DNA from: Cupriavidus basilensis
GTDB lineage: Bacteria > Pseudomonadota > Gammaproteobacteria > Burkholderiales > Burkholderiaceae
Direction of reading: 5' to 3'
Length of the DNA stretch: 49,590 nt
Assembly: GCF_029335485.1 (NCBI RefSeq)
Contig: NZ_JARJLM010000532.1
Coordinates: forward strand, 1 to 49,590
The translations under genes were made by a program, and so were the position numbers. A model generated the notes under the pieces. That model ran no database searches. It was not told the DNA's origin and worked only from the letters and a program-made list of their open reading frames with translations. Below are positions 1 through 10,109 of the stretch, in pieces; within the stretch, counting starts at the first letter, position 1, and the number at the start of each line of letters is the position of its first letter.

Positions 1-171
1 GGCATGCCGATCCTGGAGGCCTACAAGGCCAAGACCATCATCGTCAACAAGCGTTCGATGGCGGCGGGCTACGCCGGGCTGGACAACGAGCTGTTCTACA
101 TGGACAAGACCATGATGGTGTTCGGCGACGCCAAGAAGGTGGTCGAGGACATGGGCAAGGCGGTCGACTAG
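1..171 (+). CDS. pntB: NAD(P) transhydrogenase subunit beta, C-terminal end
   Basis: Only the last 56 codons are in the window; the frame is open from base 1 and stops at TAG 169-171. The translated end ([11 protein letters not shown]...[12 protein letters not shown]...FGDAKK) matches the NADP(H)-binding domain III of PntB, including the KRSM..GYAG and FGDAK elements that contact NADP. The protein is the membrane subunit of the proton-translocating transhydrogenase, which moves hydride between NADH and NADP using the proton gradient at the inner membrane. The rest of the pnt operon must lie to the left. Confidence 0.93.
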   Translation, partial: GMPILEAYKAKTIIVNKRSMAAGYAGLDNELFYMDKTMMVFGDAKKVVEDMGKAVD

Positions 172-561
172 ACACGGTGCAGGCCGCGGACGTTATCCGC
201 CTTGGCGGGATTTACGCGGCTCGTAGAAGGTGATACAGCCTGGGACTGTCAGTCGACGGTCGTCCAACCGGCGGCCGAGAGACCAACCGGTGGTGCCCCT
301 TGCAGGCTAGCGGTGCACCGCACGTGGGACAAACGCGCTTTCGCCTCCGCCAGATGCGGCTCTAGTGATCCGGCATCAAAGGCTGTTCATTCGATCGGGA
401 GATCTCCGTGGCGGTGGCGGGCGCGTCCCCTTCGTCCTGCACTACGACTTGCAAGCGCTGATACGCACGGCCGCCCTCCTTCCCTGAACATGCTGCGGCG
501 ACCAGTCTACGCCTGGAGCTGTCGCAGCCAATCATTGACGAGGTACGACTCAGCCAGGTAA
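172..561. other. Intergenic stretch, no gene seen
   Basis: Between the pntB stop and the convergent end of the next regulator gene no frame has convincing coding character. One open frame exists (202-561 +), but its arginine-rich, low-complexity translation matches nothing I recognise and it lacks a ribosome binding site. I also see no clear hairpin-plus-T-run terminator for pntB. Confidence 0.5.
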
Positions 562-1602
562 TCAGTGCGCCTCGGATGCGCTGAACCGTCGCCTGTAGTA
601 ACCCGGGCTGGTTCCAAGCCGAGTCCTGAAATGATTGCGCAAGGTGGCTGCAGCACCAAAACCGACTTGCACCGCGATTTCATCCACGGACAAACCGGTC
701 TCTTCGAGCAATGCCCTGGCGCGGCCGAGGCGCTCGGAAAGCAGCCACTCCCCTGGCGGCATCCCCATCGTACTGACAAAGTGCCGCTGAAAGGTTCGGG
801 CACTCATCGCCGTTTGCTTTGCCATTTTGACAATCGACCAGCCTTCGTCCAGTGTTGCGCGCACCGCGTCCACCAAGGGTGCCAGCGAAGAGCCGCTACG
901 CTTTGAGACCGGCTCGTCGATATATTGGGCCTGCCCGCCTTCGCGGTGGGGTGGCATGACAAGCCGGCGTGCGACCTGATTGGCTGCGCGCGGCCCAAGG
1001 TCCCGGCGAATCAGGTGGAGGCACAAGTCGATTCCCGCCGCACTACCGGCAGACGTGAGGACATCGCCGGCATCGACGTAGAGCACGTCCGCTTCCACTT
1101 GGACGTCCGGATATCGCGCCGCGAGCGCTGCGGCATGACGCCAGTGCGTAGTCGCACGCTTTCCGTCGAGCAACCCCGCTGCCGCCAAGACAAAGGCGCC
1201 CGTGCAGATCGACATGACGCGCGCCCCGCGTTTGTTCGCCTTCCTCAACGCGCGGCAGAGTTCCGGCGGGACGTCCGCTTCGATACCGCGCCACCCCGGG
1301 ATAATGATGGTCTTCGCTTTGGCCAGGAGTTCGAGGCCGCCGTCAGCCTGTACCTGGATGCCACCCGAACCGCGCAACCGTCCCGACTCGGCGGAACAGG
1401 TCGTGAAGCGATACCAGCTGTCGCCCATTTCAGGTCTTGGCAGACCGAACACTTCAACGGCGCAGCCATATTCAAAGAGGCTCAGGCCGTCATACACGAC
1501 GACGGCAACCAGTCCGGCGTTGACAGACGATTGTGATTTGGTCTTTGGCACGATAGGGACGGAAACTGGCATTGATGCCACTAGCGATTGATTTTGCTCC
1601 AT
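562..1602 (-). CDS. GlxA/FtrA-type regulator (DJ-1/PfpI domain plus AraC HTH)
   Basis: A two-domain regulator. The N-terminal half is a DJ-1/PfpI-like domain (VVVYDGLSLFEYG at the start, then SICTGAFVLAAAGLLDG around the nucleophile-elbow cysteine, RATTHWR after it). The C-terminal ~100 residues are an AraC helix-turn-helix pair (MSARTFQRHF and DEIAVQVGFGAAATLRNHFR). This is the layout of FtrA/GlxA-family transcription factors. The frame extends upstream to 1779, but the first 59 residues have no family character, so I place the start at ATG 1600-1602; another ATG lies at 1570-1572. It is divergent from the DUF3088 gene 215 bp away, which may be its target. The ligand is unknown. Confidence 0.85.
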   Translation of the reverse strand: MEQNQSLVASMPVSVPIVPKTKSQSSVNAGLVAVVVYDGLSLFEYGCAVEVFGLPRPEMGDSWYRFTTCSAESGRLRGSGGIQVQADGGLELLAKAKTIIIPGWRGIEADVPPELCRALRKANKRGARVMSICTGAFVLAAAGLLDGKRATTHWRHAAALAARYPDVQVEADVLYVDAGDVLTSAGSAAGIDLCLHLIRRDLGPRAANQVARRLVMPPHREGGQAQYIDEPVSKRSGSSLAPLVDAVRATLDEGWSIVKMAKQTAMSARTFQRHFVSTMGMPPGEWLLSERLGRARALLEETGLSVDEIAVQVGFGAAATLRNHFRTRLGTSPGYYRRRFSASEAH

Positions 1603-1817
1603 CTGCACTACGTCTCGCAAGACTCTCCCCCATGTCTGTTGCGGGTGCTGCGATCCGGGTCGCCGCCACTCCCCCCCAAGTTGGCACGATCTTAACGCAA
1701 ATTGTCGTTCGTGCCACTGGTGAGTTTGATTTGCACTGCTTATCCTGTGGTCGGTGGTTCGCGGTACGGCAAGCGACACGCGTCCGCCAGCAAGTTCAAC
1801 CCACAGAGAGAGTGAAA

Positions 1818-2165
1818 GTGAAAGACAAACTATTCATGCTTCGCCCCGGCTTTTTTTCAGGCTCGGAAGGTCCGTTCTATTGCGGAGATTCCGTTGCCGT
1901 TGAAGGCCTGCTCGGCTTCTTCCCGCAGTTGCGCAATGAAGTTGATGTCGAATACATCGATGCGCCCCGCCCTCGCATGGCAATTGTCGAACTGATTGGC
2001 GAGGCGAACCAGTCCGCCCCCGTCCTGGTGCTCGGCGCCGGGCGCGCGCCGGTCGATGACGGTGTGGAGATTCACGTACACGGCCAGGCGCGTTTTATCG
2101 ACTCGCCCGACCATATCCGTCGATACCTGTCGTCGCAGTACGGTGTGGCGCGTCCCGCCTCCTGA
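1818..2165 (+). CDS. DUF3088 family protein
   Basis: A small soluble protein of about 115 residues. Landmarks are KDKLFMLRPGFF at the N-terminus, an AVEGLLGFFPQL segment, VEYIDAPRPR, and a GEANQSAPVLVLG segment, which together I recognise as the DUF3088 family. Function is unknown. The frame is open further upstream (to 1572), but that part antisense-overlaps the neighbouring regulator. GTG 1818 has an AGAGAG ribosome-binding-like stretch about 6 nt upstream; GTG 1812 is the alternative. Its divergent neighbour is the GlxA-type regulator. Confidence 0.75.
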   Translation: MKDKLFMLRPGFFSGSEGPFYCGDSVAVEGLLGFFPQLRNEVDVEYIDAPRPRMAIVELIGEANQSAPVLVLGAGRAPVDDGVEIHVHGQARFIDSPDHIRRYLSSQYGVARPAS

Positions 2166-2203
2166 CTACAGCCCAACCCGGCTCATGCGTGAAGAGGCCT
2201 TCC

Positions 2204-2344
2204 ATGCACCCCCGGCGGGCCATCGCAACCATTGCGATCGGCGGCATCGTCTACCGCAACATTGCGGCACCCATGCGTGGCGGGCCTCGACTTCGGCTCT
2301 GCTCGGTAATCGCTTCAGGCAATCGCCCGAAGTCCCTTGAATAA
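2204..2344 (+). CDS. Possible 46-residue small ORF upstream of trxB
   Basis: ATG 2204 follows an AGAGG element by about 8 nt and opens a 46-codon frame ending at TAA 2342-2344, four bases before the trxB ATG at 2348. The peptide begins MHPRRAIATIAIGGIVYRN and is arginine-rich with a short hydrophobic patch. The tight spacing would allow translational coupling to trxB, but I do not recognise a family and it may be chance. Confidence 0.25.
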   Translation: MHPRRAIATIAIGGIVYRNIAAPMRGGPRLRLCSVIASGNRPKSLE

Positions 2345-3316
<972 letters not shown>

Positions 3317-3383
3317 GCATGGTCACCCATCGCAACAGCATGGCGTCGCGTCACCGATAAGCAAGCTCCCCTTCGACAACAAC

Positions 3384-4655
3384 ATGACAAGCTCACTAGC
3401 CTCTTCCCTGCTACGCCCGGTCCCCTACATGGGCGTGATCCACGTCGTTCACGAAGCCGTCAAGCTCGGCTTCCGGAACGGTCATCCCGACTGGTGCAAT
3501 CTCGGCCAGGGGCAGCCTGAAATCGGGCCCATGGCAGGCGCGCCGGAACGGCTGGCTTCGCTGCAGTTCGACGTGGCCGATTGCGCCTACGGGCCGGTCG
3601 GCGGCATCGATGCGCTGCGTCAGGCGGTTGCGGACGATTACAACCGTCGCTATCGTCGCGGCAAGGCATCGCAGTACACGAAGGACAATGTCGCAATCGC
3701 CTCCGGTGGGCGGCTTGCGCTGTCGCGCCTGCTCGCCACCCTGGGAGAAATTCGTCTGGGCCACGTCGTGCCCGACTACACCGCCTACGAAGATCTGATC
3801 GCTTACCACCGCCACCGCTTCACGCCGGTCACGCTGCCGGTGGGGCCCGAAGACGGCTTTGCCATCCCGGCGCAGGCGCTCGAGGGATTGATCGCCAGGG
3901 AAAAACTGAACGCGCTGCTGTGGAGCAATCCCAACAACCCCACGGGCGCCGTGGTGCGTGGTGAAGCACTGGCGCAGTATGTGGCGGCGGCGCGCAACAC
4001 GGGCTGCTGGATGCTGCTCGACGAATTCTATTCGCACTTCGTGTTCGAAGATGGCCACGCCCCCGCTGACCAGCCGGTCTCTGCCGCCGAATTCGTCGAG
4101 GACGTGGAGACGGACCCGGTCGTCATCGTCGACGGCCTGACGAAGAATCACCGTTACCCCGGCCTGCGCGTAGGCTGGGTGGTGGGGCCGACCGACGTGA
4201 TCGACATGATCAGCCGTGCGGCAAGCGCCATCGACGGCGGCCCGCCGACGATCGTGCAACGGCTTGCCGTGCAGGCGCTGCAACACGACCGTGCGGATCA
4301 GGAAACGTCCGCATTGCGGGAAATGTTCGCCAGGAAGCGCCGCATCATGCTCGACGCGCTGACCGAAATGGGCGTCGAAATCCCCTGCCCCGGCAACGGC
4401 ACGTTCTATCTGTGGGGCCGGGTGCATCGGCTGCCCGCGCCGCTGAACACCGCGGACACCTTCTTTACCGAGGGTCTCAAGCGCAAGGTCATGACCGTGC
4501 CCGGCAGGTTCTTCGACGTCAATCCGGGCAAGCAGCGAACGACCGGGTATATCGACGCAAGCTGGGTGCGCTTCTCGTTCGGCCCGCCCGAGCCCAATCT
4601 CCGCATGGGACTGGAGCGCCTGGGCGACATGGTCAACAGCGCCAGACGAGGGTAA
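3384..4655 (+). CDS. PLP-dependent class I/II aminotransferase
   Basis: A 423-residue fold-type I aminotransferase. It shows YGPVGG (residues 69-74), NPNNPTG (182-188), the PLP-ring aspartate in LLDEFYSH (211-218) and the Schiff-base lysine K254 in GLTKNHRYPGLRVGW. The frame is open well upstream into trxB, but similarity starts at ATG 3384. It ends 5 nt before the next lyase gene, so the two are probably co-transcribed. The substrate cannot be read from sequence; its position beside a cystathionine-lyase-like gene and a cystine-type transporter suggests a sulfur or related amino acid (inference). Confidence 0.88.
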   Translation: MTSSLASSLLRPVPYMGVIHVVHEAVKLGFRNGHPDWCNLGQGQPEIGPMAGAPERLASLQFDVADCAYGPVGGIDALRQAVADDYNRRYRRGKASQYTKDNVAIASGGRLALSRLLATLGEIRLGHVVPDYTAYEDLIAYHRHRFTPVTLPVGPEDGFAIPAQALEGLIAREKLNALLWSNPNNPTGAVVRGEALAQYVAAARNTGCWMLLDEFYSHFVFEDGHAPADQPVSAAEFVEDVETDPVVIVDGLTKNHRYPGLRVGWVVGPTDVIDMISRAASAIDGGPPTIVQRLAVQALQHDRADQETSALREMFARKRRIMLDALTEMGVEIPCPGNGTFYLWGRVHRLPAPLNTADTFFTEGLKRKVMTVPGRFFDVNPGKQRTTGYIDASWVRFSFGPPEPNLRMGLERLGDMVNSARRG

Positions 4656-4660
4656 TCCAG

Positions 4661-5839
4661 ATGTCCCCCGATACCTACCTCTCGCACGGCGTCATCGATC
4701 CCGACGATTTCGGCGGCGCCGTCAATCCGCCGGTCTTCCACGCGTCGACCGTGACGTTTCGCAATCTCGACGACATGGAAGCGCGCGGGCGCGCCATGTC
4801 GGTCGCCGACACGGATGTCATGTGGTACGGCCGCAAAGGCACGCCGACCACCTTCGCGTTGCAGAATGCCTTGGCCCAACTCGAAGGCGGGCACCGCTCG
4901 CTGCTGGTGTCGTCGGGCCTGGCGGCGTGTACGAGCGCGATCATGGCGTTCGTCAAAGCCGGCGATCACATCCTGGTGAGCGACAGCGTCTATGGCCCGA
5001 CGCGCCACTATGTCGAAACGGTACTGGCCCGCTGCAACGTGTCTGCGACGTTCTACGACCCCACGCTTGGGCCCGACATCGCGGCCTTGTTCCGTCCGAC
5101 CACGACCCTCGTGTTCGCCGAGTCACCGGGTTCGCAAACGTTCGAAATGCAGGACATTCCTGCCATTGCGAAGGTCGCACACCGGCATGGCGCGGTCGTC
5201 GTCATCGACAACACGTGGGCCACGCCCTTGTTCTTCAAGCCATTCGAGCACGGCGTGGATGTCTCCGTGCATGCGGGAACGAAATACATCGTTGGGCATT
5301 CGGACGCTTTGATGGGTGTGATCACGACCAACCGCGAGTCATGGAACACGGTGCGTGAATATGTCTTCGCCACTGGCCAGCACGCGGGCCCGGACGACGT
5401 TTATCTCGCGCAGCGGGGCTTGCGGACGATGGCCGTGCGCCTTGAGCGGCATCAGCGTAGCGGACTGGCCATTGCCGATTGGCTGGCGGGCCGCCCGGAG
5501 GTGGCCCAGGTGTTGCACCCCGGGCTCCCAGGTGCGCCGGGCCATGCACTCTGGCGTCGGGATTTCACCGGGGCTTCAGGATTGTTCAGCGTCGTACTCA
5601 AGCCTGGATATGGGCGCGAGGCGTTCCGCGCCTTCATCGACGACCTGAAGTTGTTCCGCCTGGGCTTTTCCTGGGGCGGATTCGAGAGCCTGGTGATGCC
5701 CTTCGATCCCAGCGAGAAGCGTCCCGCAGCCGCCTGGCCGTATGCCGGCCAGGCATTCCGATTGCACGTGGGCCTTGAGGCCAAGGAGGACTTGATCGCC
5801 GATCTGGAAGCCGCGTTCCGCCGACTTGTCGGGCAATAG
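4661..5839 (+). CDS. metC: Cystathionine beta-lyase-like Cys/Met metabolism PLP enzyme
   Basis: A 392-residue member of the Cys/Met-metabolism PLP family. The lysine that binds PLP is K208 in SVHAGTKYIVGHSD; WYGRKGTPT (55-63), SSGLAAC (84-90) and VIDNTWATPL (181-190) are family landmarks. MetC-type enzymes split cystathionine into homocysteine, pyruvate and ammonia, and many also act on cystine. ATG 4661 lies 5 nt after the aminotransferase stop, which points to an operon. The symbol is assigned from overall resemblance to MetC; a cystathionine gamma-lyase or cystine lyase role is possible. Confidence 0.82.
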   Translation: MSPDTYLSHGVIDPDDFGGAVNPPVFHASTVTFRNLDDMEARGRAMSVADTDVMWYGRKGTPTTFALQNALAQLEGGHRSLLVSSGLAACTSAIMAFVKAGDHILVSDSVYGPTRHYVETVLARCNVSATFYDPTLGPDIAALFRPTTTLVFAESPGSQTFEMQDIPAIAKVAHRHGAVVVIDNTWATPLFFKPFEHGVDVSVHAGTKYIVGHSDALMGVITTNRESWNTVREYVFATGQHAGPDDVYLAQRGLRTMAVRLERHQRSGLAIADWLAGRPEVAQVLHPGLPGAPGHALWRRDFTGASGLFSVVLKPGYGREAFRAFIDDLKLFRLGFSWGGFESLVMPFDPSEKRPAAAWPYAGQAFRLHVGLEAKEDLIADLEAAFRRLVGQ

Positions 5840-5885
5840 CGTTGCCCTTCAAAAAAAATATCTATTCCTACATTGGAGACAAGGC

Positions 5886-6686
5886 ATGAAATCCCTGAAG
5901 TTGCTGTTGCAAAGCGCGTGCATCGCGACCCTCCTGAATGTCATGGCGCCTGCCGTGCACGCTGAAGATCTGCTGGATTCGGTCAAAGCCAGCGGTGTCC
6001 TGAAAGTCGGCATGGAGGGCACTTACCCACCCTTTGGCTATCGCAATGGCGACGGTCAGCTCGACGGCTTTGACGTGGCCGTAGCCAAAGCCGTGGCCGA
6101 CAAGATGGGGCTCAAGATCCAGTTCATCACCACCGAGTGGAGTGGCATCATTGCCGGCCTGCAAGCCGGCAAGTTCGACGTCATCGTCAACCAGGTGAGC
6201 ATCACGCCGGCGCGCCGCCAGGCTCTGGATTTCACCCAGCCATACGTCTATTCCGCGGTCCAGGTACTTCAGCGCAGCGATGACAAGCGCGAGTTCCAAT
6301 CGCTGGAAGAACTGAAGGGGAAATCCGTCGGCGTCACCCTGGGCAGCAATTATGCCGAACTGGCGAAATCTGTGCCGGGTATCCTGGTGCAAACCTATCC
6401 GGGTACGTCGGAAAACCTGCGTGACCTGGCGGCCGGGCGCATCGATGCCGCCCTCAATGACCGCCTGATGCTGCCGTACCTGATCAAGAACTCCAAGATG
6501 CCGCTACGCACCGGCGCGCTGCTCGCTGGCACGAAGCTAGAGATGGGCATCCCGTTCCGCAAGGGCAATCCCAAGTTTGCCAAAGCCATTGACGACGCGC
6601 TGAACGCGTTGCAGCAGGATGGCACATTGCGCAAGCTGTCCATCCAGTGGCTGGCTACCGACGCCAGCAGACCCATCGCCCAGTAA
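5886..6686 (+). CDS. tcyJ: Cystine-type amino-acid ABC transporter, periplasmic binding protein
   Basis: A 266-residue solute-binding protein (SBP_bac_3 family). It has a signal peptide (MKSLKLLLQSACIATLL... with cleavage near AVHAED), then the typical VLKVGMEGTYPPFGYRNGDGQL start and GFDVAVAKAVADKMG. A GGAGACAAG ribosome binding site precedes ATG 5886. Together with the next two genes and dcyD it reproduces the gene set of the enterobacterial fliY-dcyD-yecS-yecC (tcyJ-dcyD-tcyL-tcyN) locus, which imports cystine. The specificity is inferred from that context. Confidence 0.88.
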   Translation: MKSLKLLLQSACIATLLNVMAPAVHAEDLLDSVKASGVLKVGMEGTYPPFGYRNGDGQLDGFDVAVAKAVADKMGLKIQFITTEWSGIIAGLQAGKFDVIVNQVSITPARRQALDFTQPYVYSAVQVLQRSDDKREFQSLEELKGKSVGVTLGSNYAELAKSVPGILVQTYPGTSENLRDLAAGRIDAALNDRLMLPYLIKNSKMPLRTGALLAGTKLEMGIPFRKGNPKFAKAIDDALNALQQDGTLRKLSIQWLATDASRPIAQ

Positions 6687-6767
6687 TCGCTGCCACGCCG
6701 GCCGGCTCGTTCCATTGCTGCAGGCATGGGCCTGGCCGGCCACGCGGCCACTGCTACGGATTGAATC

Positions 6768-7427
6768 ATGGAATCTCTTGATCTAGTTATTCATGCATCG
6801 CCTGTACTCCTGCACGGAGCGGCGATCACCGTGAAATTTGCCTTGGCGTCGATGGTGTTCGGCCTGCTGGTCGGGATCGTGGTCGCCATCATGGGTATCA
6901 GCACCAGTCCAATCCTGGGCGGCATTGCTCGCACCTATGTCAGTGTCATGCGCGGCACGCCCCTGCTGGTGCAGATGTTCGTCGTCTACTATGGCCTGCC
7001 AGACCTCGGCATTTCCCTGGATCCCACCAGCGCCGGCATTCTTACCCTTACGGCCAATGCCGGCGCGTACCTGTCGGAGAGCATGCGCGGCGCGATTCTC
7101 GGTATCGGCAGAGGGCAATGGAGCGCAGCGCACAGCCTCGGGCTGAGCCATCTGCAGACACTGCGCTACATCGTCTGCCCGCAGGCCTTGCGGCTTGCCG
7201 TGCCAAGTCTCGGCAACACGCTCATCAGCCTGATCAAGGATACGTCGCTGGTGTCAGTCATCACCGTGACAGAGTTGCTCAGGTCGTCCCAGGAGATCAT
7301 CGCATCCACGTTCCAGCCGCTTCCCCTGTATCTGTCGGTAGCGGCGATCTACTGGCTGCTCAGCACCGGATTGTCATGGGTGCAGCGTCGCCTCGAGGCG
7401 CGTCTGACACTGCCCGTGACGCGTTGA
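6768..7427 (+). CDS. tcyL: Cystine-type amino-acid ABC transporter permease
   Basis: A 219-residue polar-amino-acid permease (HisM/GlnP family) with about five membrane helices. It carries the conserved [18 protein letters not shown] segment, the coupling-helix (EAA-like) loop [22 protein letters not shown], and the [11 protein letters not shown] motif near the C-terminus. It lies 81 nt after the binding protein and 52 nt before the ATPase gene, in the usual order of such importers. Confidence 0.92.
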   Translation: MESLDLVIHASPVLLHGAAITVKFALASMVFGLLVGIVVAIMGISTSPILGGIARTYVSVMRGTPLLVQMFVVYYGLPDLGISLDPTSAGILTLTANAGAYLSESMRGAILGIGRGQWSAAHSLGLSHLQTLRYIVCPQALRLAVPSLGNTLISLIKDTSLVSVITVTELLRSSQEIIASTFQPLPLYLSVAAIYWLLSTGLSWVQRRLEARLTLPVTR

Positions 7428-7479
7428 TTTAACGGGTCGGAACCCCGAAGAAAGCAATCTGCAAGTAGGAGACAAAACA

Positions 7480-8205
7480 ATGATCGCGCTCGAAGGCGTA
7501 TCGAAGTGGTACGGTCAGTTCAAGGTGCTTGATGCGTGCAGCACCCAGGTAGAAAAAGGCGAGGTCGTGGTCATCTGCGGCCCTTCCGGATCAGGAAAAT
7601 CCACGCTGATCAAAACGGTCAACGGCCTCGAGCCGTTTCAGCAGGGCCGGATCAGTGTGGACGGTGTGATGCTCGGCGATCCGAAGATCAAACTCGCCCA
7701 GTTGCGTGCGCGGGTTGGCATGGTGTTTCAGCATTTTGAGCTGTTCCCGCATCTGTCCATTCTCGACAACCTGTCCCTGGCGCAGGTCAAAGTGTTGAAA
7801 CGCCGCAAGGAGGAGGCACAGGAGAACGGCATGCGGCTGCTCGAACGCGTCGGCCTGAAAGCGCATGCGCGGAAATACCCCGGGCAACTTTCGGGCGGGC
7901 AACAGCAGCGCGTTGCGATTGCGCGCGCGCTGTCGATGGATCCGATCGCCATGCTGTTCGACGAACCGACATCGGCGCTCGATCCCGAAATGATCAATGA
8001 GGTGCTGGACGTCATGGTCGAACTGGCACGCGAGGGCATGACGATGATCTGCGTCACCCATGAAATGGGGTTCGCGAAGAAGGTCGCCAGCCGCGTGATT
8101 TTCATGGATGGCGGCGCCATCGTCGAAGATGCCGGCAAGGAAGCCTTCTTTGGCGACCCGAAGTCGGCCCGTGCGAAGGAATTCCTCGCAAAGATTCTGC
8201 ATTGA
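7480..8205 (+). CDS. tcyN: Cystine-type amino-acid ABC transporter ATP-binding protein
   Basis: A 241-residue importer ATPase of the GlnQ/HisP type. Walker A is GPSGSGKST (34-42), the signature is [15 protein letters not shown], Walker B is [14 protein letters not shown], and the switch histidine is in [22 protein letters not shown] ribosome binding site precedes ATG 7480. It powers uptake through the upstream permease and binding protein. Confidence 0.94.
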   Translation: MIALEGVSKWYGQFKVLDACSTQVEKGEVVVICGPSGSGKSTLIKTVNGLEPFQQGRISVDGVMLGDPKIKLAQLRARVGMVFQHFELFPHLSILDNLSLAQVKVLKRRKEEAQENGMRLLERVGLKAHARKYPGQLSGGQQQRVAIARALSMDPIAMLFDEPTSALDPEMINEVLDVMVELAREGMTMICVTHEMGFAKKVASRVIFMDGGAIVEDAGKEAFFGDPKSARAKEFLAKILH

Positions 8206-8312
8206 CTCACACCAGCTTGCATGAAGGCGGGGGAAGTCGAGGGCGATCAAGGTCCCCGCTGACAACACCCGCCGCCTCCCCATCTTGGTCCACCTCCCCA
8301 AAACTCGAAATC

Positions 8313-9362
8313 ATGAAGATCACGGATCGCCTTGCCTCTTTCTCCCGCCTCGATCTGGTCGGCGCGGCCACGCCCCTGCAAAAGCTTGATCGCCTGTCCG
8401 GGATGCTCGGGCGCGACATCTACATCAAGCGGGATGACACCACGCCACTTGCGTTTGGCGGAAACAAACTGCGCAAGCTTGAGTTCCTGGCGGCTGACGC
8501 CTTGCGCCAGGGCGCCGATACGCTGGTAACGGCCGGAGCCATACAGTCGAATCATGTCCGGCAGACGGCCGCGCTGGCGGCCCTTCTTGGGCTACGCTGC
8601 AGCGCTTTGCTGGAAAACCCGACCGGCACGGCAGACAGCGACTACCTGCACAGCGGCAACCGCCTGCTGCTCGATCTGTTCGACGCGCAGGCCGAGCCGG
8701 TTGCCAGTCTCGACAACGCCGACGCACAGTTGCAAGCCCTTGCGGAACGGCTGCGTGGCGAGGGGCACAAGCCTTATGTCATCCCAATCGGCGGGTCCAA
8801 TCCGCTGGGGGCATTGGGGTATGTACGTGCCGGCCTGGAACTGGCCCAGCAAGCCGAAGCGATGGGTCTTGCATTCTCGGCGGTCGTGCTGGCGTCCGGC
8901 AGTGCCGGAACCCATGGCGGGCTTGCGTTAGCGCTCGCACACGCGATGCCGGGTACACCGGTCGTCGGCGTTACCGTGTCGCGCAGCGTCGCGGCGCAAA
9001 CGCCGAAGGTGGCTGGGCTGATCGAGGGTACTGCTGCGCTGCTCGATGTCGAGGTGCCGGCAGGGCTGAAAGTCGAGCTGTGGGACGAGTACTTCGCACC
9101 TCGCTATGGTGAACCCAACCAGGCTGGGCTGGAGGCCATCCGCATCCTGGCCGGTACCGAAGGGGTGTTGCTCGATCCCGTTTATACGGGGAAGGCGATG
9201 GCCGGCCTGCTCGATGGTGTCGCGCGCCGGCGCTTTACCGGCGATGGCCCGGTGTTGTTCCTGCATACCGGCGGTGCGCCGGCGTTGTTTGCGTATCGCA
9301 ATGCAATCAACATGGAAATACGGACAGCGGCTACGACGATCCCAACGACGTCCGCGTTCTGA
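8313..9362 (+). CDS. dcyD: D-cysteine desulfhydrase
   Basis: Strong match to DcyD, a PLP fold-type II enzyme converting D-cysteine to pyruvate, sulfide and ammonia. The PLP lysine is K52 in [36 protein letters not shown] and [14 protein letters not shown] follow, and the usual C-terminal [11 protein letters not shown] is present. The frame is open from 8202, but similarity begins at ATG 8313. The last 20 or so residues (after FAYRNA) are not family-like and seem to be read-through into a neighbouring gene remnant, so the original 3' end was probably altered by recombination near 9300-9315. It completes the cystine/D-cysteine module. Confidence 0.93.
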   Translation: MKITDRLASFSRLDLVGAATPLQKLDRLSGMLGRDIYIKRDDTTPLAFGGNKLRKLEFLAADALRQGADTLVTAGAIQSNHVRQTAALAALLGLRCSALLENPTGTADSDYLHSGNRLLLDLFDAQAEPVASLDNADAQLQALAERLRGEGHKPYVIPIGGSNPLGALGYVRAGLELAQQAEAMGLAFSAVVLASGSAGTHGGLALALAHAMPGTPVVGVTVSRSVAAQTPKVAGLIEGTAALLDVEVPAGLKVELWDEYFAPRYGEPNQAGLEAIRILAGTEGVLLDPVYTGKAMAGLLDGVARRRFTGDGPVLFLHTGGAPALFAYRNAINMEIRTAATTIPTTSAF

Positions 9363-9559
9363 CCCATGGCGCATTAGATCTCGTTGGCGTTGCAAACGAC
9401 CAGAACGACCTTCCTTTCGATACCGAATGGGGGCTCGACTGGGCGTACATCGGGCGAATGTTGCGACACGTCGATCAAGCTATGACGCCTCTGGCGTATG
9501 GGCGGCTCACGGCCAACCGATCGGCATTCGAACCGTGGGATCCGTTCGTCCGCTTTTGA
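9300..9559 (+). pseudogene. Unidentified gene remnant overlapping the dcyD 3' end
   Basis: In a frame different from dcyD an open stretch runs to TGA 9557-9559 without a start codon. Its translation ([19 protein letters not shown], later WGLDWAYIGRMLRHVDQAM and FEPWDPFVRF) has ordinary amino-acid composition and looks like the C-terminal part of a real protein. I do not recognise the family. The overlap with the atypical dcyD tail suggests a deletion joined the two. Confidence 0.4.
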
Positions 9560-9575
9560 CGATCAGCAAGGGGAA

Positions 9576-9607
9576 AAAGGCCCCGTCACCAAGATGGGTG
9601 AGGCCTT
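9576..9607 (+). terminator. Rho-independent-like hairpin after the sulfur block
   Basis: AAAGGCCCCGTCACC and GGGTGAGGCCTTT form a stem with one mismatched or bulged base and a loop of about 4 nt, just after the remnant that follows dcyD. Part of the stem's T-rich arm serves as the tail; there is no long T run, so efficiency is uncertain. Confidence 0.5.
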
Positions 9608-9724
9608 TGCGTTGCAGGCCGCCGAGGCAGCTCAAAGAGCATGTGATGGATGCATGCGAGCATTCTGCAAGACTGCCTGCACCACTGCGCAAGAAGGCCT
9701 TTGTTACATACCGTTGGACTGTCT

Positions 9725-9893
9725 TTAGAACTTGTGGCGAATACCTGCGGCGACACCAAGCATATTGCTTTGACCGCTGGCAAGCGTGTAGCTATTGCCA
9801 AGGGACAGGCAGATGGCAAAGCCGATCATCGCAGAATCCAGTCCCAGACCCGCATTCTTTGAATATGCCATGATCAGGTAGACATCAGTCCGC
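9725..9893 (-). pseudogene. Porin C-terminal remnant
   Basis: On the minus strand the last ~56 codons read TDVYLIMAYSKNAG..., then NSYTLASGQSNMLGVAAGIRHKF with a terminal phenylalanine. This is the signature of the last beta strands of a trimeric Gram-negative porin (the betaproteobacterial porin family ends in G-[IL]-RH-[KR]-F). Upstream of about 9893 the similarity stops abruptly, so the 5' portion (about 300 residues) has been lost. It marks the edge of the rearranged region. Confidence 0.7.
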
Positions 9894-10030
9894 TGGTCGA
9901 CGCCGGCAACCCGCTCTCGCTGGCGCGCAGCCGGCGCGGCGCGGCCACGCCGCGCATCTCGCGCTACCTGAGCCACGACCTGAAGCAACTCACGCAGCAC
10001 TTGTTTGGCGCCGATACCCGTACCACCACA
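9886..10030 (+). other. Unidentified coding fragment
   Basis: Plus-strand open stretch with no start, reading VDISPLVDAGNPLSLARS, later TPRISRYLSHDLKQLTQHLFGADTR. Composition is protein-like and GC-rich, and it abuts the porin remnant head to head. I cannot name the family; it may be another truncated gene at a recombination junction. Confidence 0.3.
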
Positions 10031-10033
10031 TCC

Positions 10034-10101
10034 GCGCCAATTTATGGCGCAGTTAGACAAACTGCGCCATAATCGCGCCACCGTTTAAACGAACTGCGCC
10101 A
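10034..10101. promoter_or_regulatory. Palindromic operator cluster upstream of the Fic gene
   Basis: A perfect inverted repeat, TTATGGCGCAGTT (10042-10054), AGACA, AACTGCGCCATAA (10060-10072), lies about 40 bp before the Fic ATG. A third half-site AACTGCGCCA is at 10092-10101 in the same orientation as the right arm, 8 bp before ATG 10110. GCGCCA (10034-10039) and TGGCGC (10045-10050) form a further small dyad. Because the Fic protein has an N-terminal winged-helix-like segment, autoregulation at these sites is a reasonable inference. Confidence 0.7.
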
Positions 10102-10109
10102 CAGCCCAC

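Noticed and set aside
925-1536. 203-codon plus-strand frame opposite the first GlxA-type regulator
   Set aside because: It is antisense to a gene with clear DJ-1 and AraC motifs; its own translation is arginine-rich and motif-free.
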